DNA of 7,791 bases from Campylobacterota bacterium (GTDB lineage Bacteria > Campylobacterota > Campylobacteria > Campylobacterales > Sulfurovaceae). The DNA lies in NCBI GenBank assembly GCA_011372825.1, contig DSAK01000186.1:1-7791 (forward strand), in the 5' to 3' direction. Under the pieces are notes generated by a model, which saw only the letters and a list, made by a program, of their open reading frames with translations, was not told the origin of the DNA and searched no databases. Numbering within the stretch: the stretch's first letter is position 1; every line of letters begins with the position of its first letter. A program made the position numbers and the translations under genes. This document shows, piece by piece, positions 1-6,560 of this stretch.

Positions 1-172
1 CAAGCTCACCAGAAACAACAGTACGCATAAAAAATCTGCCATTATCTTGATCCACAAACTCTCTATTGCTCTCAATATTGAGATTTCTATCAAAAAATAC
101 TTTGGATATCTTATAGACCAAGCCCTTTTCATCTTGACAATCTATAAGGACTCTAGCGCGAGATTCAACCAT
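1..172 (-). CDS. purU: Formyltetrahydrofolate deformylase, N-terminal part (cut by window edge)
   Basis: PurU hydrolyses 10-formyl-tetrahydrofolate to formate and tetrahydrofolate in the cytoplasm, balancing the one-carbon pool. Only the first 57 codons are visible; the family is usually about 275-290 residues, so the catalytic formyltransferase-like domain lies outside. The visible part reads as the N-terminal ACT domain: residues 7-19 (RVLIDCQDEKGLV) and 41-50 (DQDNGRFFMR) match the pattern typical of PurU, in which an aspartate-lysine-glycine-leucine loop is followed by an NGRFFMR strand. The ATG at 172-170 is preceded by AAGG directly after the leuB stop, with 12 bp between the genes, so it is probably the third gene of the leuD-leuB-purU transcript. 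Other ACT-domain proteins are possible, but the NGRFFMR signature argues for PurU. Confidence 0.85.
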   Translation of the reverse strand, partial: MVESRARVLIDCQDEKGLVYKISKVFFDRNLNIESNREFVDQDNGRFFMRTVVSGEL

Positions 173-184
173 ATATGATACCTT

Positions 185-1252
185 TTATTTGGATGCATAA
201 TTGGCGATTATATCACCCATATCAGAACAACTACAAATCTCTTTAGCATCGTAGCTACCAATATCGTTTGTCCTATAACCCTCTTTAAGAGCTCGACGAA
301 TAGCCTCATCTATCTTATCAGCAGCGACCACTTCACCCAAAGCATATCGCAGCATCATACTTGCACTTGATATAGTCGCCAAAGGATTGGCTATCCCCTG
401 CCCTGCAATATCTGGCGCAGAGCCGTGAATTGGCTCATAGAGTCCTACTCCAGATCCTATACTAGCGCTAGGCAAAAGCCCTATGGACCCACTTAGCATA
501 CTAGCAGCATCTGAGAGGATATCACCAAAGATATTACTAGTTAAAATCACATCAAACTGTTTTGGATAGCGGATAAGCTGCATAGCGGCATTGTCGACAT
601 ACATATGTGTAAGCTCAACATCTGGATAATCTTTTGCAACTTCGATGACAATCTCTCTCCAAAATTGACTCACTTCGAGAACATTTGCTTTATCAACAGA
701 ACAAACTCTCTTGTTTCTTTTTTGTGCGATTTCAAAAGCTACTTTTGCTATCCTTATTACTTCATCTCTAGTATAAACCATAGTGTTGTAGGCTCTATCT
801 TTCTCTATAGCTCTTGGTTGCCCAAAATAAATCCCACCTGTAAGCTCTCTAACAACCATGATATCGACACCCTTGACAACATCGGCTTTTAAGCTTGAGG
901 CATTTACTAGCTCATCATATACAAGTGCTGGTCTCAGATTGGCAAAAGTTCCCATAGCTTTTCGCAAACCCAAAAGACCACTCTCTGGACGCAAATGACG
1001 CTCCAAATTATCCCATTTTGGTCCACCTATAGCACCAAAAAGGACACTATCGCACTTTTGTACCCCATTGAGAGTATCATCTGGCATAGGAACCCCTGTG
1101 GCATCAATCGCTGCACCGCCCAATAACATCTCATGATAAGAGATAATGAAACCTTGTGTCACAGAAACAGCATCTAAAACCTTGATAGCTTCATCAACAA
1201 TCTCAGGACCTATGCCATCCCCTTTGATAATCCCTATACTGTATCTCTTCAT
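185..1252 (-). CDS. leuB: 3-isopropylmalate dehydrogenase
   Basis: This enzyme catalyses NAD-dependent oxidative decarboxylation of (2R,3S)-3-isopropylmalate to 2-oxoisocaproate, the third committed step of leucine synthesis, as a cytoplasmic dimer. The 355-residue length is normal. Visible motifs are GDGIGPEIV (11-19), GAIGGPKWD (73-81), the substrate loop around R97 and R107, R135, ELTGGIYFG (136-144), and the metal site with D220, D244 and D248. Y142 and K188 sit where the catalytic Tyr and Lys are expected, and the NAD-binding GSAPDIAGQGIANP segment is at 277-290. All these residues keep a constant +3 offset from the Thermus numbering I recall. The ATG follows the leuD stop by 2 bp, and AGGAG lies 6 nt upstream inside the leuD end, so translation is probably coupled. 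It looks intact. Isocitrate and tartrate dehydrogenase relatives are excluded by the motifs and by leuD next door. Confidence 0.97.
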   Translation of the reverse strand: MKRYSIGIIKGDGIGPEIVDEAIKVLDAVSVTQGFIISYHEMLLGGAAIDATGVPMPDDTLNGVQKCDSVLFGAIGGPKWDNLERHLRPESGLLGLRKAMGTFANLRPALVYDELVNASSLKADVVKGVDIMVVRELTGGIYFGQPRAIEKDRAYNTMVYTRDEVIRIAKVAFEIAQKRNKRVCSVDKANVLEVSQFWREIVIEVAKDYPDVELTHMYVDNAAMQLIRYPKQFDVILTSNIFGDILSDAASMLSGSIGLLPSASIGSGVGLYEPIHGSAPDIAGQGIANPLATISSASMMLRYALGEVVAADKIDEAIRRALKEGYRTNDIGSYDAKEICSCSDMGDIIANYASK

Positions 1253-1254
1253 TG

Positions 1255-1737
1255 CTATCTCCTCTCTTGCTTTGCAAATTCTATAAGTCCGCCTGCATCA
1301 ACTAGTCTTTGCATAAAATCTGGAATTGGAACAAAACGGTATGTTTTTGATTGTGAAATATTGATAATCTCCCCTTTATCCATATCTATGCGGATCGTAT
1401 CACCCTCTTGTATCTCTGCAACTTGCTCAAGCTCAAATATAGGCAATCCCATGTTGAATGCATTGCGATAAAAAATACGGGCAAAAGATGGGGCGATAAC
1501 AGCACTAATTCCTGCTGCTTTCAGTGCTATTGGGGCATGTTCGCGACTACTTCCACATCCAAAATTTTCGCCCGCAACTATAATATCACCTGATTGCATC
1601 AAATTTGCAAAATCTGGCCTAGCATCCTCCATAACATGCTTTGCTAGCTCGCTAGACTCACTTGTATTGAGATAGCGTGCTGCAATTATCAAATCGGTAT
1701 CGACATTGGAGCCGAATTTCCATACTTTACCTTGCAA
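1255..1737 (-). CDS. leuD: 3-isopropylmalate dehydratase, small subunit
   Basis: LeuD is the small swivel subunit that, with the iron-sulfur large subunit LeuC, interconverts 2- and 3-isopropylmalate. At 160 residues it belongs to the short class of LeuD rather than the roughly 200-residue enterobacterial class. Motifs seen are the N-terminal KFGSNVDTDLI segment (7-17) and the substrate-contact loop NFGCGSSREHAP (58-69), followed by the conserved region at 80-98 (VIAPSFARIFYRNAFNMGL). The start is TTG (1737-1735), preceded by GAAAGGA with 6 nt spacing; no in-frame ATG fits better. It is the first gene of the operon with leuB and purU. No leuC or leuA is in the window, so the partner must be encoded elsewhere. 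Short homoaconitase or citraconate-hydratase small subunits look similar, but the neighbouring leuB supports leucine synthesis. Confidence 0.95.
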   Translation of the reverse strand: MQGKVWKFGSNVDTDLIIAARYLNTSESSELAKHVMEDARPDFANLMQSGDIIVAGENFGCGSSREHAPIALKAAGISAVIAPSFARIFYRNAFNMGLPIFELEQVAEIQEGDTIRIDMDKGEIINISQSKTYRFVPIPDFMQRLVDAGGLIEFAKQERR

Positions 1738-1743
1738 AAAAGA

Positions 1744-1750
1744 TCCTTTC
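1744..1750 (-). promoter_or_regulatory. Ribosome-binding site that fixes the TTG start of leuD
   Basis: Reading the minus strand, GAAAGGA is followed by six T/C-rich bases and then TTG. Because the start codon is not ATG, this well-spaced Shine-Dalgarno sequence is the main support for the chosen leuD start, together with the fit of the N-terminal residues to the family. Confidence 0.7.
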
Positions 1751-1773
1751 TATTAGCAATTAAAACGTCTGCG

Positions 1774-1802
1774 ATTATACCTAAAAATACCAAAAAAAGC
1801 TC
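1774..1802 (-). promoter_or_regulatory. Putative sigma-70 promoter of the leuD-leuB-purU operon
   Basis: On the minus strand there is a perfect TATAAT at 1779-1774, preceded by TTTAGG and a T-rich tract. The hexamer 17 bp upstream (1802-1797, GAGCTT) is a poor -35, which is usual in Campylobacterota, where the -10 and periodic T-rich DNA carry the signal. Transcription would begin near 1767, leaving a leader of about 30 nt before the TTG. That is too short for a leucine-rich leader peptide or T-box, and neither is seen. Confidence 0.65.
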
Positions 1803-1809
1803 TTTTGTA

Positions 1810-1838
1810 TTGATTTGTCAAGAATATTTAGGTATAAT
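1810..1838 (+). promoter_or_regulatory. Putative sigma-70 promoter of rpoD
   Basis: TTGATT at 1810-1815 (4 of 6 matches to the -35 consensus) and a perfect TATAAT at 1833-1838 are separated by exactly 17 bp. The expected start is near 1845, giving a leader of about 75 nt before ATG 1920. This is the best promoter match in the window and argues against translation beginning at 1815, which would overlap it. Confidence 0.75.
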
Positions 1839-1919
1839 CCAATCCATTTTATTATCACAAATAAAGTTTTTTTAAGATATCTCCGAAATACCCCAATCAC
1901 AAGAAGGATGCAAATCAAA

Positions 1920-3776
1920 ATGGCCGAAAAAAATGCTATTGCAAAGATAGAAACTCTTATAAAATCGAAAAAAAAAGGTGATGTGGTAACTTTTGAAAAT
2001 ATTGCAAAAGAGTTCCCTAAGCAAATCACTCCAACTCAAGCAAAAAAGATATACAAGCTTGCCAAAGAGACGAAAGTTGAAGTTATCAGTGCTTCTGAGT
2101 ATGCACAATATCTCTCAGAAAAAAATGACCAAAAAAAAGAAGCAGCCCGAAAAAAACTTGCCGAAAACAATCTAGAAGAAGAGTTTGATTTCGCAAAAGA
2201 AAAAGAACTTTTAGAGTGGAGTAGAAGCGATAGCCCTGTCCGCATGTATTTGCGCGAAATGGGCAAGATTCCCCTTCTAACCAAAGAAGAAGAGGTAGAT
2301 TTGAGTATCCAAATAGAAGAGGGAGAAGATATAATCATAGATGCTATCTGCTCGGTACCTTATCTAGTTGGCTATATCCTCAACTACCGTGAGCCACTTC
2401 TCAATCGAGAAAGAAGGGTCAAAGAGCTCTTTAAAAGCTTTGAAGATAGCAATGGTGACGAAGAAGAATCAAATGATAGCAGTGAAGATAACAGTGAAGA
2501 GGCTGATTCACTTCCAAAAGATGACAAAAGAGTATCGCAAGTAGTAGAGAGCTTCAATAGGCTCGAAAAGGCAAAAAAAGAGTGGGAAAAATCTCGAAAT
2601 GAACTTTTAAAAATCATCGCCCAAGAGCCAGAAAATGAGGAAAAATTGTTTTTTGAAAGACTTAAAGTAAGCTTCAAAAAACAGCAACTCAAATCGGCAC
2701 TTTTGGAACTTGGTCCAACAAGTAAACTGATAAATGAGCTTGTAAAAGCAATGGAAACTGCCCTTACTAGTGATGATAGTTTTGAAAAAGAGTTGAAACG
2801 ACTCGAATATAGGCTCCCTTTGTTTAATGAAACTTTGGTCGAAAATCATCAAAAAATTCTTGCAAAAATTATCCATATGGAAAAAGAAGATATAGCCGCA
2901 GCTGTCCCTGAGACAACAATGGTTAGCACCTATATGGAAATAAAAAAACTTTTCGAGACTAGAGAAGCAAGCAAGGGTGGCTTTGACTTGACACCTGAAA
3001 AACTAGCAGAGATTCTTAATCAAATCAGACATGGGAAAGCCAAGAGTGAAAAAGCTAAAACGCGTATGGCAAAAAGCAACCTGCGATTAGTTGTCTCAAT
3101 AGCAAAAAGATACACCAATAGAGGTTTGCCTTTTCTAGATCTCATCCAAGAGGGCAATATAGGACTCATGAAAGCAGTTGACAAATTTGAGTACGAAAAG
3201 GGATACAAATTTTCAACTTATGCTACATGGTGGATAAGACAGGCTATCAGTCGTGCGATTGCAGATCAAGCCCGCACTATTCGTATTCCGATTCATATGA
3301 TTGAGACAATAAATAGGATAAATAAAATCATCAGAAAACACCTCCAAGAAGAGGGGGTTGAGCCAGATCTTGATACAATCGCTAAAGAGGTTGGTCTCTC
3401 GGTGGATAAAGTCAAAAATGTTATCAAAATCACAAAAGAACCTGTAAGTCTTGAGACTCCAGTTGGTGATGAGGACGATGGAAGATTTGGTGATTTTATC
3501 GAAGACAAAAGCACACTAAGTCCAACAGAAGCTGTACTGCGAGATGATCTAAACAACCAGATAGATGAGGTCTTAGATCAACTCAATGAGAGAGAAAAAG
3601 CGGTTATCCGCATGCGTTTTGGACTCCTTGATGATGAGAGTGATAGAACTCTAGAAGAGATAGGTAAAGAGCTAAATGTAACAAGAGAGAGGGTAAGACA
3701 GATAGAATCATCGGCCATCAAAAAACTCAAACATCCAAAAGTTGGTCGCAAGCTCAAAAACTATATAGAAGAGTAA
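1920..3776 (+). CDS. rpoD: RNA polymerase primary sigma factor (sigma-70)
   Basis: RpoD directs core RNA polymerase to housekeeping promoters. From ATG 1920 it has 618 residues, in the range I know for Campylobacterota RpoD. Region 1.1 spans about 5-65 and region 1.2 about 102-135 (SPVRMYLREMG). A long charged non-conserved region follows, with an acidic D/E/S-rich patch at 176-197. Region 2 runs from about 385 to 470, including SNLRLVVSIAKRY and the -10-melting and recognition helix with YATWWIRQAI at 434-443. Region 3 follows, and the region 4.2 helix-turn-helix is near 578-604 (LEEIGKELNVTRERVRQIE). The reading frame is open upstream to a TTG at 1815, but that extension would cross the TATAAT box. 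ATG 1908 has AAGAAGG directly against it and so no usable site, whereas AAGAAGG lies 12 nt before ATG 1920. It is divergent from leuD, and the next gene starts 1 bp after its stop. Confidence 0.97.
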   Translation: MAEKNAIAKIETLIKSKKKGDVVTFENIAKEFPKQITPTQAKKIYKLAKETKVEVISASEYAQYLSEKNDQKKEAARKKLAENNLEEEFDFAKEKELLEWSRSDSPVRMYLREMGKIPLLTKEEEVDLSIQIEEGEDIIIDAICSVPYLVGYILNYREPLLNRERRVKELFKSFEDSNGDEEESNDSSEDNSEEADSLPKDDKRVSQVVESFNRLEKAKKEWEKSRNELLKIIAQEPENEEKLFFERLKVSFKKQQLKSALLELGPTSKLINELVKAMETALTSDDSFEKELKRLEYRLPLFNETLVENHQKILAKIIHMEKEDIAAAVPETTMVSTYMEIKKLFETREASKGGFDLTPEKLAEILNQIRHGKAKSEKAKTRMAKSNLRLVVSIAKRYTNRGLPFLDLIQEGNIGLMKAVDKFEYEKGYKFSTYATWWIRQAISRAIADQARTIRIPIHMIETINRINKIIRKHLQEEGVEPDLDTIAKEVGLSVDKVKNVIKITKEPVSLETPVGDEDDGRFGDFIEDKSTLSPTEAVLRDDLNNQIDEVLDQLNEREKAVIRMRFGLLDDESDRTLEEIGKELNVTRERVRQIESSAIKKLKHPKVGRKLKNYIEE

Positions 3777-3777
3777 A

Positions 3778-4539
3778 ATGATGAATTTTTATGCTCTTAT
3801 CATAGGAACTGAACTTCTCAATAAGCGCAGAGAGGATAAACATTTTGATTTTATAACAAGGGCATTATTAGAGTATGGACACACCCTAAAAGGTGCTTTT
3901 ATTATCGCTGATGAGCCATCTTTGATTGTTAAAACTATCAAATTTATAGCCTCAGATCCAGATAGCATACTCTTCTCATTTGGAGGGGTAGGCTCAACGC
4001 CTGATGATCACACAAGACAATGTGCTGCTTTAGCGTTACGAGATGGTAAGCTATATAGACATGAACAAGCACACAAAATGATTCTCGATGCACTTGGAAA
4101 AGAGAGAGCATATCCCCATGCGATAAAAATGTCACTACTGCCAAAAGATAGCAATATCATCGAAAATGGATTTAACTCAATACCCTCTTTTAGTCTAGAT
4201 AACCGCTTCTTTTTTGTGCCAGGTTTTCCAGAGATGAGCCATCCAATGATACAAGAGATCCTACAAAAAATCAACATTCCAAAACAAACAATCTACAGAT
4301 ATACCCTCACGGCACTGTGTAGAGAGAGTGAACTTATAGAATTGATGGAATCACTAGGAGACGATATAGAGTCCTCATCTTTGCCTAAAATTTATAGTGA
4401 TGGTCCTCGGGTTGTATTTTCGGTAGCATCACAAAACCAACAAAGTGCAAAAAATGCTTTCATGCAAACACAAGCGCTTCTAAATAAAAAAGGTATCAAC
4501 TATGCCTTGCACGATGAAGACCATGTAGGATTTAACTAA
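3778..4539 (+). CDS. Stand-alone CinA-type molybdopterin-binding (MoaB/Mog-fold) domain protein
   Basis: The protein has the MoCF fold shared by MoaB, Mog and the N-terminal half of CinA. Known CinA-family members act on nucleotide or nicotinamide-nucleotide by-products such as ADP-ribose or NMN, but that activity resides partly in domains missing here, so the substrate is unknown. Seen in the 253 residues are an N-terminal strand with IIGTELL (8-14), the hallmark FGGVGSTPDDHT (68-79), and FVPGFPEMSHPM (146-157), which matches the CinA-family PGVPxEM loop. About 90 further residues form no domain I recognise. The C-terminal amidohydrolase domain of full-length CinA (about 400 residues in total) is absent. 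Two consecutive ATGs (3778 and 3781) are possible starts; the second has better spacing from GAAGAG. The 1-bp gap from rpoD implies co-transcription. No signal peptide is seen. Confidence 0.85.
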   Translation: MMNFYALIIGTELLNKRREDKHFDFITRALLEYGHTLKGAFIIADEPSLIVKTIKFIASDPDSILFSFGGVGSTPDDHTRQCAALALRDGKLYRHEQAHKMILDALGKERAYPHAIKMSLLPKDSNIIENGFNSIPSFSLDNRFFFVPGFPEMSHPMIQEILQKINIPKQTIYRYTLTALCRESELIELMESLGDDIESSSLPKIYSDGPRVVFSVASQNQQSAKNAFMQTQALLNKKGINYALHDEDHVGFN

Positions 4540-4546
4540 AATATGG

Positions 4547-4552
4547 TACTAT
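4547..4552 (+). promoter_or_regulatory. Possible -10 box for ppa
   Basis: TACTAT, preceded by GG, lies in the 46-bp gap before ppa and loosely resembles the GGTATAAT context of the leuD and rpoD promoters. No good -35 is found 16-18 bp upstream. It would give a leader of under 30 nt. Read-through from rpoD is the alternative, since no terminator is visible between the genes. Confidence 0.35.
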
Positions 4553-4570
4553 GCGCACATTATTTTACAA

Positions 4571-4580
4571 AGGGGGGGAG
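4571..4580 (+). promoter_or_regulatory. ppa ribosome-binding site built on a G7 tract
   Basis: The sequence AGGGGGGGAG ends 5 nt before ATG 4586, in the right place for a Shine-Dalgarno site. Its core is an uninterrupted run of seven G (4572-4578), unusual for a site that would normally read AAGGAG. Confidence 0.7.
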
Positions 4581-4585
4581 TTTAA

Positions 4586-5104
4586 ATGAATATAGATAAA
4601 ATTAGTCACGGAGAGAATCCGGATGCAATCAAAGTTGTAATAGAGGTACCACTCAATTCTAATATCAAATATGAAATAGACAAAGACTCAGGAGCTATTG
4701 AAGTAGACAGAGTACTCTACTCTGCTATGCACTATCCGGCTAACTATGGGTTTGTACCAAATACACTCTCAGATGATGGAGACCCAGCTGATGTACTAGT
4801 ACTATGTGATTATCCGCTTCAAGCCGGAGCAGTAATCAAATGTCGTCTTGTGGGGGTGCTTCTCACCGAAGATGAGAGTGGTGGAGATGAAAAACTCCTT
4901 GCGGTGCCTACCACAAAAATAGACCCAAGCTATGCAAATATCAACGATCTATGTGATATTGCAGAACATAGGCTAAATCGTATAAAAAACTTCTTTGAAA
5001 CCTATAAGATGCTTGAGCCAAACAAATGGGTTAAAGTTGCAGGATTTAAAGACAAAGAAGAAGCAACACAAATCTTAGCAAAAGCTATCAAAAACTACAA
5101 ATAA
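4586..5104 (+). CDS. ppa: Inorganic pyrophosphatase, family I
   Basis: This soluble Mg-dependent enzyme hydrolyses pyrophosphate to two phosphates, driving nucleic-acid, protein and other biosynthetic reactions forward. The 172-residue length is typical of the bacterial hexameric type. The active-site residues known from the E. coli enzyme are all present: E20, K28, E30, R42, Y50 and Y54, the metal-binding DGDPAD segment with D64, D66 and D69, then D96, D101 and K103, and Y140-K141. The start at ATG 4586 is fixed by the G-rich ribosome-binding site and by the position of E20. The gene lies 46 bp downstream of the CinA-like gene in the same direction, and may be read from its own promoter or through from rpoD. 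It converges on the photolyase gene. No abnormality is seen in the coding sequence. Confidence 0.97.
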   Translation: MNIDKISHGENPDAIKVVIEVPLNSNIKYEIDKDSGAIEVDRVLYSAMHYPANYGFVPNTLSDDGDPADVLVLCDYPLQAGAVIKCRLVGVLLTEDESGGDEKLLAVPTTKIDPSYANINDLCDIAEHRLNRIKNFFETYKMLEPNKWVKVAGFKDKEEATQILAKAIKNYK

Positions 5105-5114
5105 AACTATATCT

Positions 5115-5133
5115 CCACCCTATTCATGGGCGG
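5115..5133 (-). terminator. Hairpin between convergent ppa and phr, better paired on the minus strand
   Basis: In the minus-strand RNA, CCGCCC pairs with GGGTGG around a 7-nt loop, giving six pairs including one G-U, followed by AGATATAGTTTTATTTG, which is only moderately U-rich. In the plus-strand RNA the same arms carry one A-C mismatch and lack a U-tract. It therefore fits best as a weak terminator for the photolyase gene, perhaps acting on both transcripts. Confidence 0.45.
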
Positions 5134-5158
5134 CGATTATCTTGTATATCAAATCAAC

Positions 5159-6529
5159 TTATCTATTGACAAGTTCAAGCCATTTTTCTGATGAATCTTT
5201 ATGTGATACAATTGGCGCTTTATAAAAGTGGTCTCCATATTTAAACAAATATACCTCATCGTATAACTTATTGGAAGGGATTTGTTCATACTCTTTTACC
5301 CATTTTTTTATATATAGCCCCTCTTTGTCAAACTTTTTTGTTTGCAAATAGGGATTAAAAATTCTAAAATATGGTACCCCATCAGCCCCCGTACTACTTG
5401 CCCATTGCCACGAACCTATGTTAGAACTAGGTTCATAATCGAGTAATTTTTTACTAAAATATCGCTCTCCCCATTGCCAATTGATATGTAAATTTTTTGT
5501 CAAAAATGAGCCTACTACCATCCTTAGTCTATTGTGCAAATATCCTGTAGCATTAAGCTCTCTCATACTTGCATCTATGATTGGCACCCCCGTTGTCCCA
5601 TTGCACCAATGGGCAAATTTTGACTCATTGTTTTCCCATTTGATATCAAAAGGATAAAAATTTTCAAACTCACTTTTTGGAAAGTGACTCAAAAGCATAT
5701 TCCAAAACTCTCTCCATATCAATTGTCTTATATATTCACTGGTATCTATCCCCTGATGCTTATACTCATACAATTCTCTTATAACTTCTCTTATCCCCAA
5801 TGTACCAAAGCGCAAATGGATTCCTATGCCGGTTGTATATGGCTTACTAGAAATGTCATTTCTATGGTCTTTATACTTCGCAAAATTATCTTTATAACCA
5901 GGGAGTAGATCCAGTGGGTTGTCTAAAAATGGGATATGGGATATATCTATACTATCAAATCCTATATTCTCAATCGCAATTTCCTTAGTGGTTAAATCTG
6001 CATCTAATATGCCATTATAATTGAAATTGGCTGGATTTGTTTTTTTGGGCTTATAGATATTTTGTGAGAGTGGCTCTACAAATGGGAGTATTGAGTTGTA
6101 AAATGGTGTAAAAACTCTATAAGGTGAAGCGTCTTTTTTGAGTCCCATGGAGCTACTCAATAAAAAACTATCACTAAATCTTCTTAATTTATATTGTGAT
6201 GCGATATCTGCGTCTCTTTGCTTTGCATATGCGTCATTATCTGTGCTAGCTAAAATCTCATCTATAGTTACTTTTTTAGAGATTGCAGAAAAAATATCAC
6301 TTGGTTTTCCATAAAAAATTGCCAAATCAAGACCAATACCAATCAATTCATTTTTTAGCTTCAAAACACTACGAAAGATAAAAGATACCCTCTTATCATC
6401 TTTATCAAGCAAAGAGAGAATATCTGTATCGAAAATAAATATTGGTAAAACTTCATTTGAAATAAACTCACTCAATAATGGATTATCTCTTACTCTTAAG
6501 TCTCTACGGAACCATAAAATAGAAGCCAC
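5159..6529 (-). CDS. phr: Deoxyribodipyrimidine photolyase (class I CPD photolyase)
   Basis: Photolyase uses blue or near-UV light and reduced FAD to split cyclobutane pyrimidine dimers in DNA. The 456 residues match the usual 450-480. The N-terminal antenna domain (about 1-150) opens with ILWFRRDLRVRDN (4-16). The FAD-binding domain (about 230-456) includes TGIGIHLRFGTLGIRE (233-248), QLIWREFWNMLL (269-280), TGVPIIDASMREL (313-325), HNRLRMVVGSFLTKNL (332-347) and the WQWASSTGADGVPYFRIFNP segment (374-393). The electron-transfer tryptophans equivalent to E. coli W306, W359 and W382 are W298, W351 and W374, all at a constant -8 offset. The start is GTG (6529-6527), preceded by AAGGGGAG 3 nt upstream. 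In sampled 60-base lines it is more AT-rich than its neighbours. It stands alone between a convergent ppa and an upstream non-coding stretch. A cryptochrome cannot be strictly excluded, but the intact repair motifs favour photolyase. Confidence 0.94.
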   Translation of the reverse strand: MASILWFRRDLRVRDNPLLSEFISNEVLPIFIFDTDILSLLDKDDKRVSFIFRSVLKLKNELIGIGLDLAIFYGKPSDIFSAISKKVTIDEILASTDNDAYAKQRDADIASQYKLRRFSDSFLLSSSMGLKKDASPYRVFTPFYNSILPFVEPLSQNIYKPKKTNPANFNYNGILDADLTTKEIAIENIGFDSIDISHIPFLDNPLDLLPGYKDNFAKYKDHRNDISSKPYTTGIGIHLRFGTLGIREVIRELYEYKHQGIDTSEYIRQLIWREFWNMLLSHFPKSEFENFYPFDIKWENNESKFAHWCNGTTGVPIIDASMRELNATGYLHNRLRMVVGSFLTKNLHINWQWGERYFSKKLLDYEPSSNIGSWQWASSTGADGVPYFRIFNPYLQTKKFDKEGLYIKKWVKEYEQIPSNKLYDEVYLFKYGDHFYKAPIVSHKDSSEKWLELVNR

Positions 6530-6554
6530 AATCTCCCCTTTATCGATAAATTAA

Positions 6555-6560
6555 ACTATA
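6555..6560 (-). promoter_or_regulatory. Possible -10 box for phr
   Basis: On the minus strand TATAGT lies 25 bp before the GTG start; a TTTAAT hexamer near 17 bp upstream is a weak -35. The region is so AT-rich that chance matches are expected. Confidence 0.3.

Larger units (their letters stand above)
1773..1839. repeat. 13-bp inverted repeat containing the -10 boxes of two divergent promoters
   Basis: TTTAGGTATAATC occurs on the plus strand at 1827-1839 and on the minus strand at 1785-1773. The two copies point outward, toward rpoD and leuD respectively, and each holds the predicted -10 box. The identity extends five bases upstream and one base downstream of the hexamer. Confidence 0.8.

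Noticed and set aside
176..197. Acidic D/E/S-rich patch in RpoD (protein residues 176-197) as a novel insertion
   Set aside because: The sigma-70 non-conserved region is normally variable and acidic, so this is ordinary for the family. The numbers given are residues, corresponding to about nt 2445-2510.
605..892. 95-codon plus-strand open frame inside leuB
   Set aside because: It lies wholly antisense to a gene with all catalytic residues conserved and has no recognisable domain; it is a shadow frame.
1815..1919. 35-residue N-terminal extension of RpoD
   Set aside because: It would be translated from DNA that contains a 17-bp-spaced -35/-10 promoter, begins with TTG lacking a ribosome-binding site, and does not resemble sigma region 1.1.
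2384..2692. Minus-strand Ser/Leu-rich open frames opposite rpoD
   Set aside because: They mirror the acidic and lysine-rich coding of the RpoD non-conserved region in reverse; low-complexity shadows with no start context.
5133..5150. GATAAT on the minus strand as a promoter near the end of phr
   Set aside because: It lies downstream of phr and would drive transcription antisense into ppa with no gene to serve; a chance match in AT-rich DNA.
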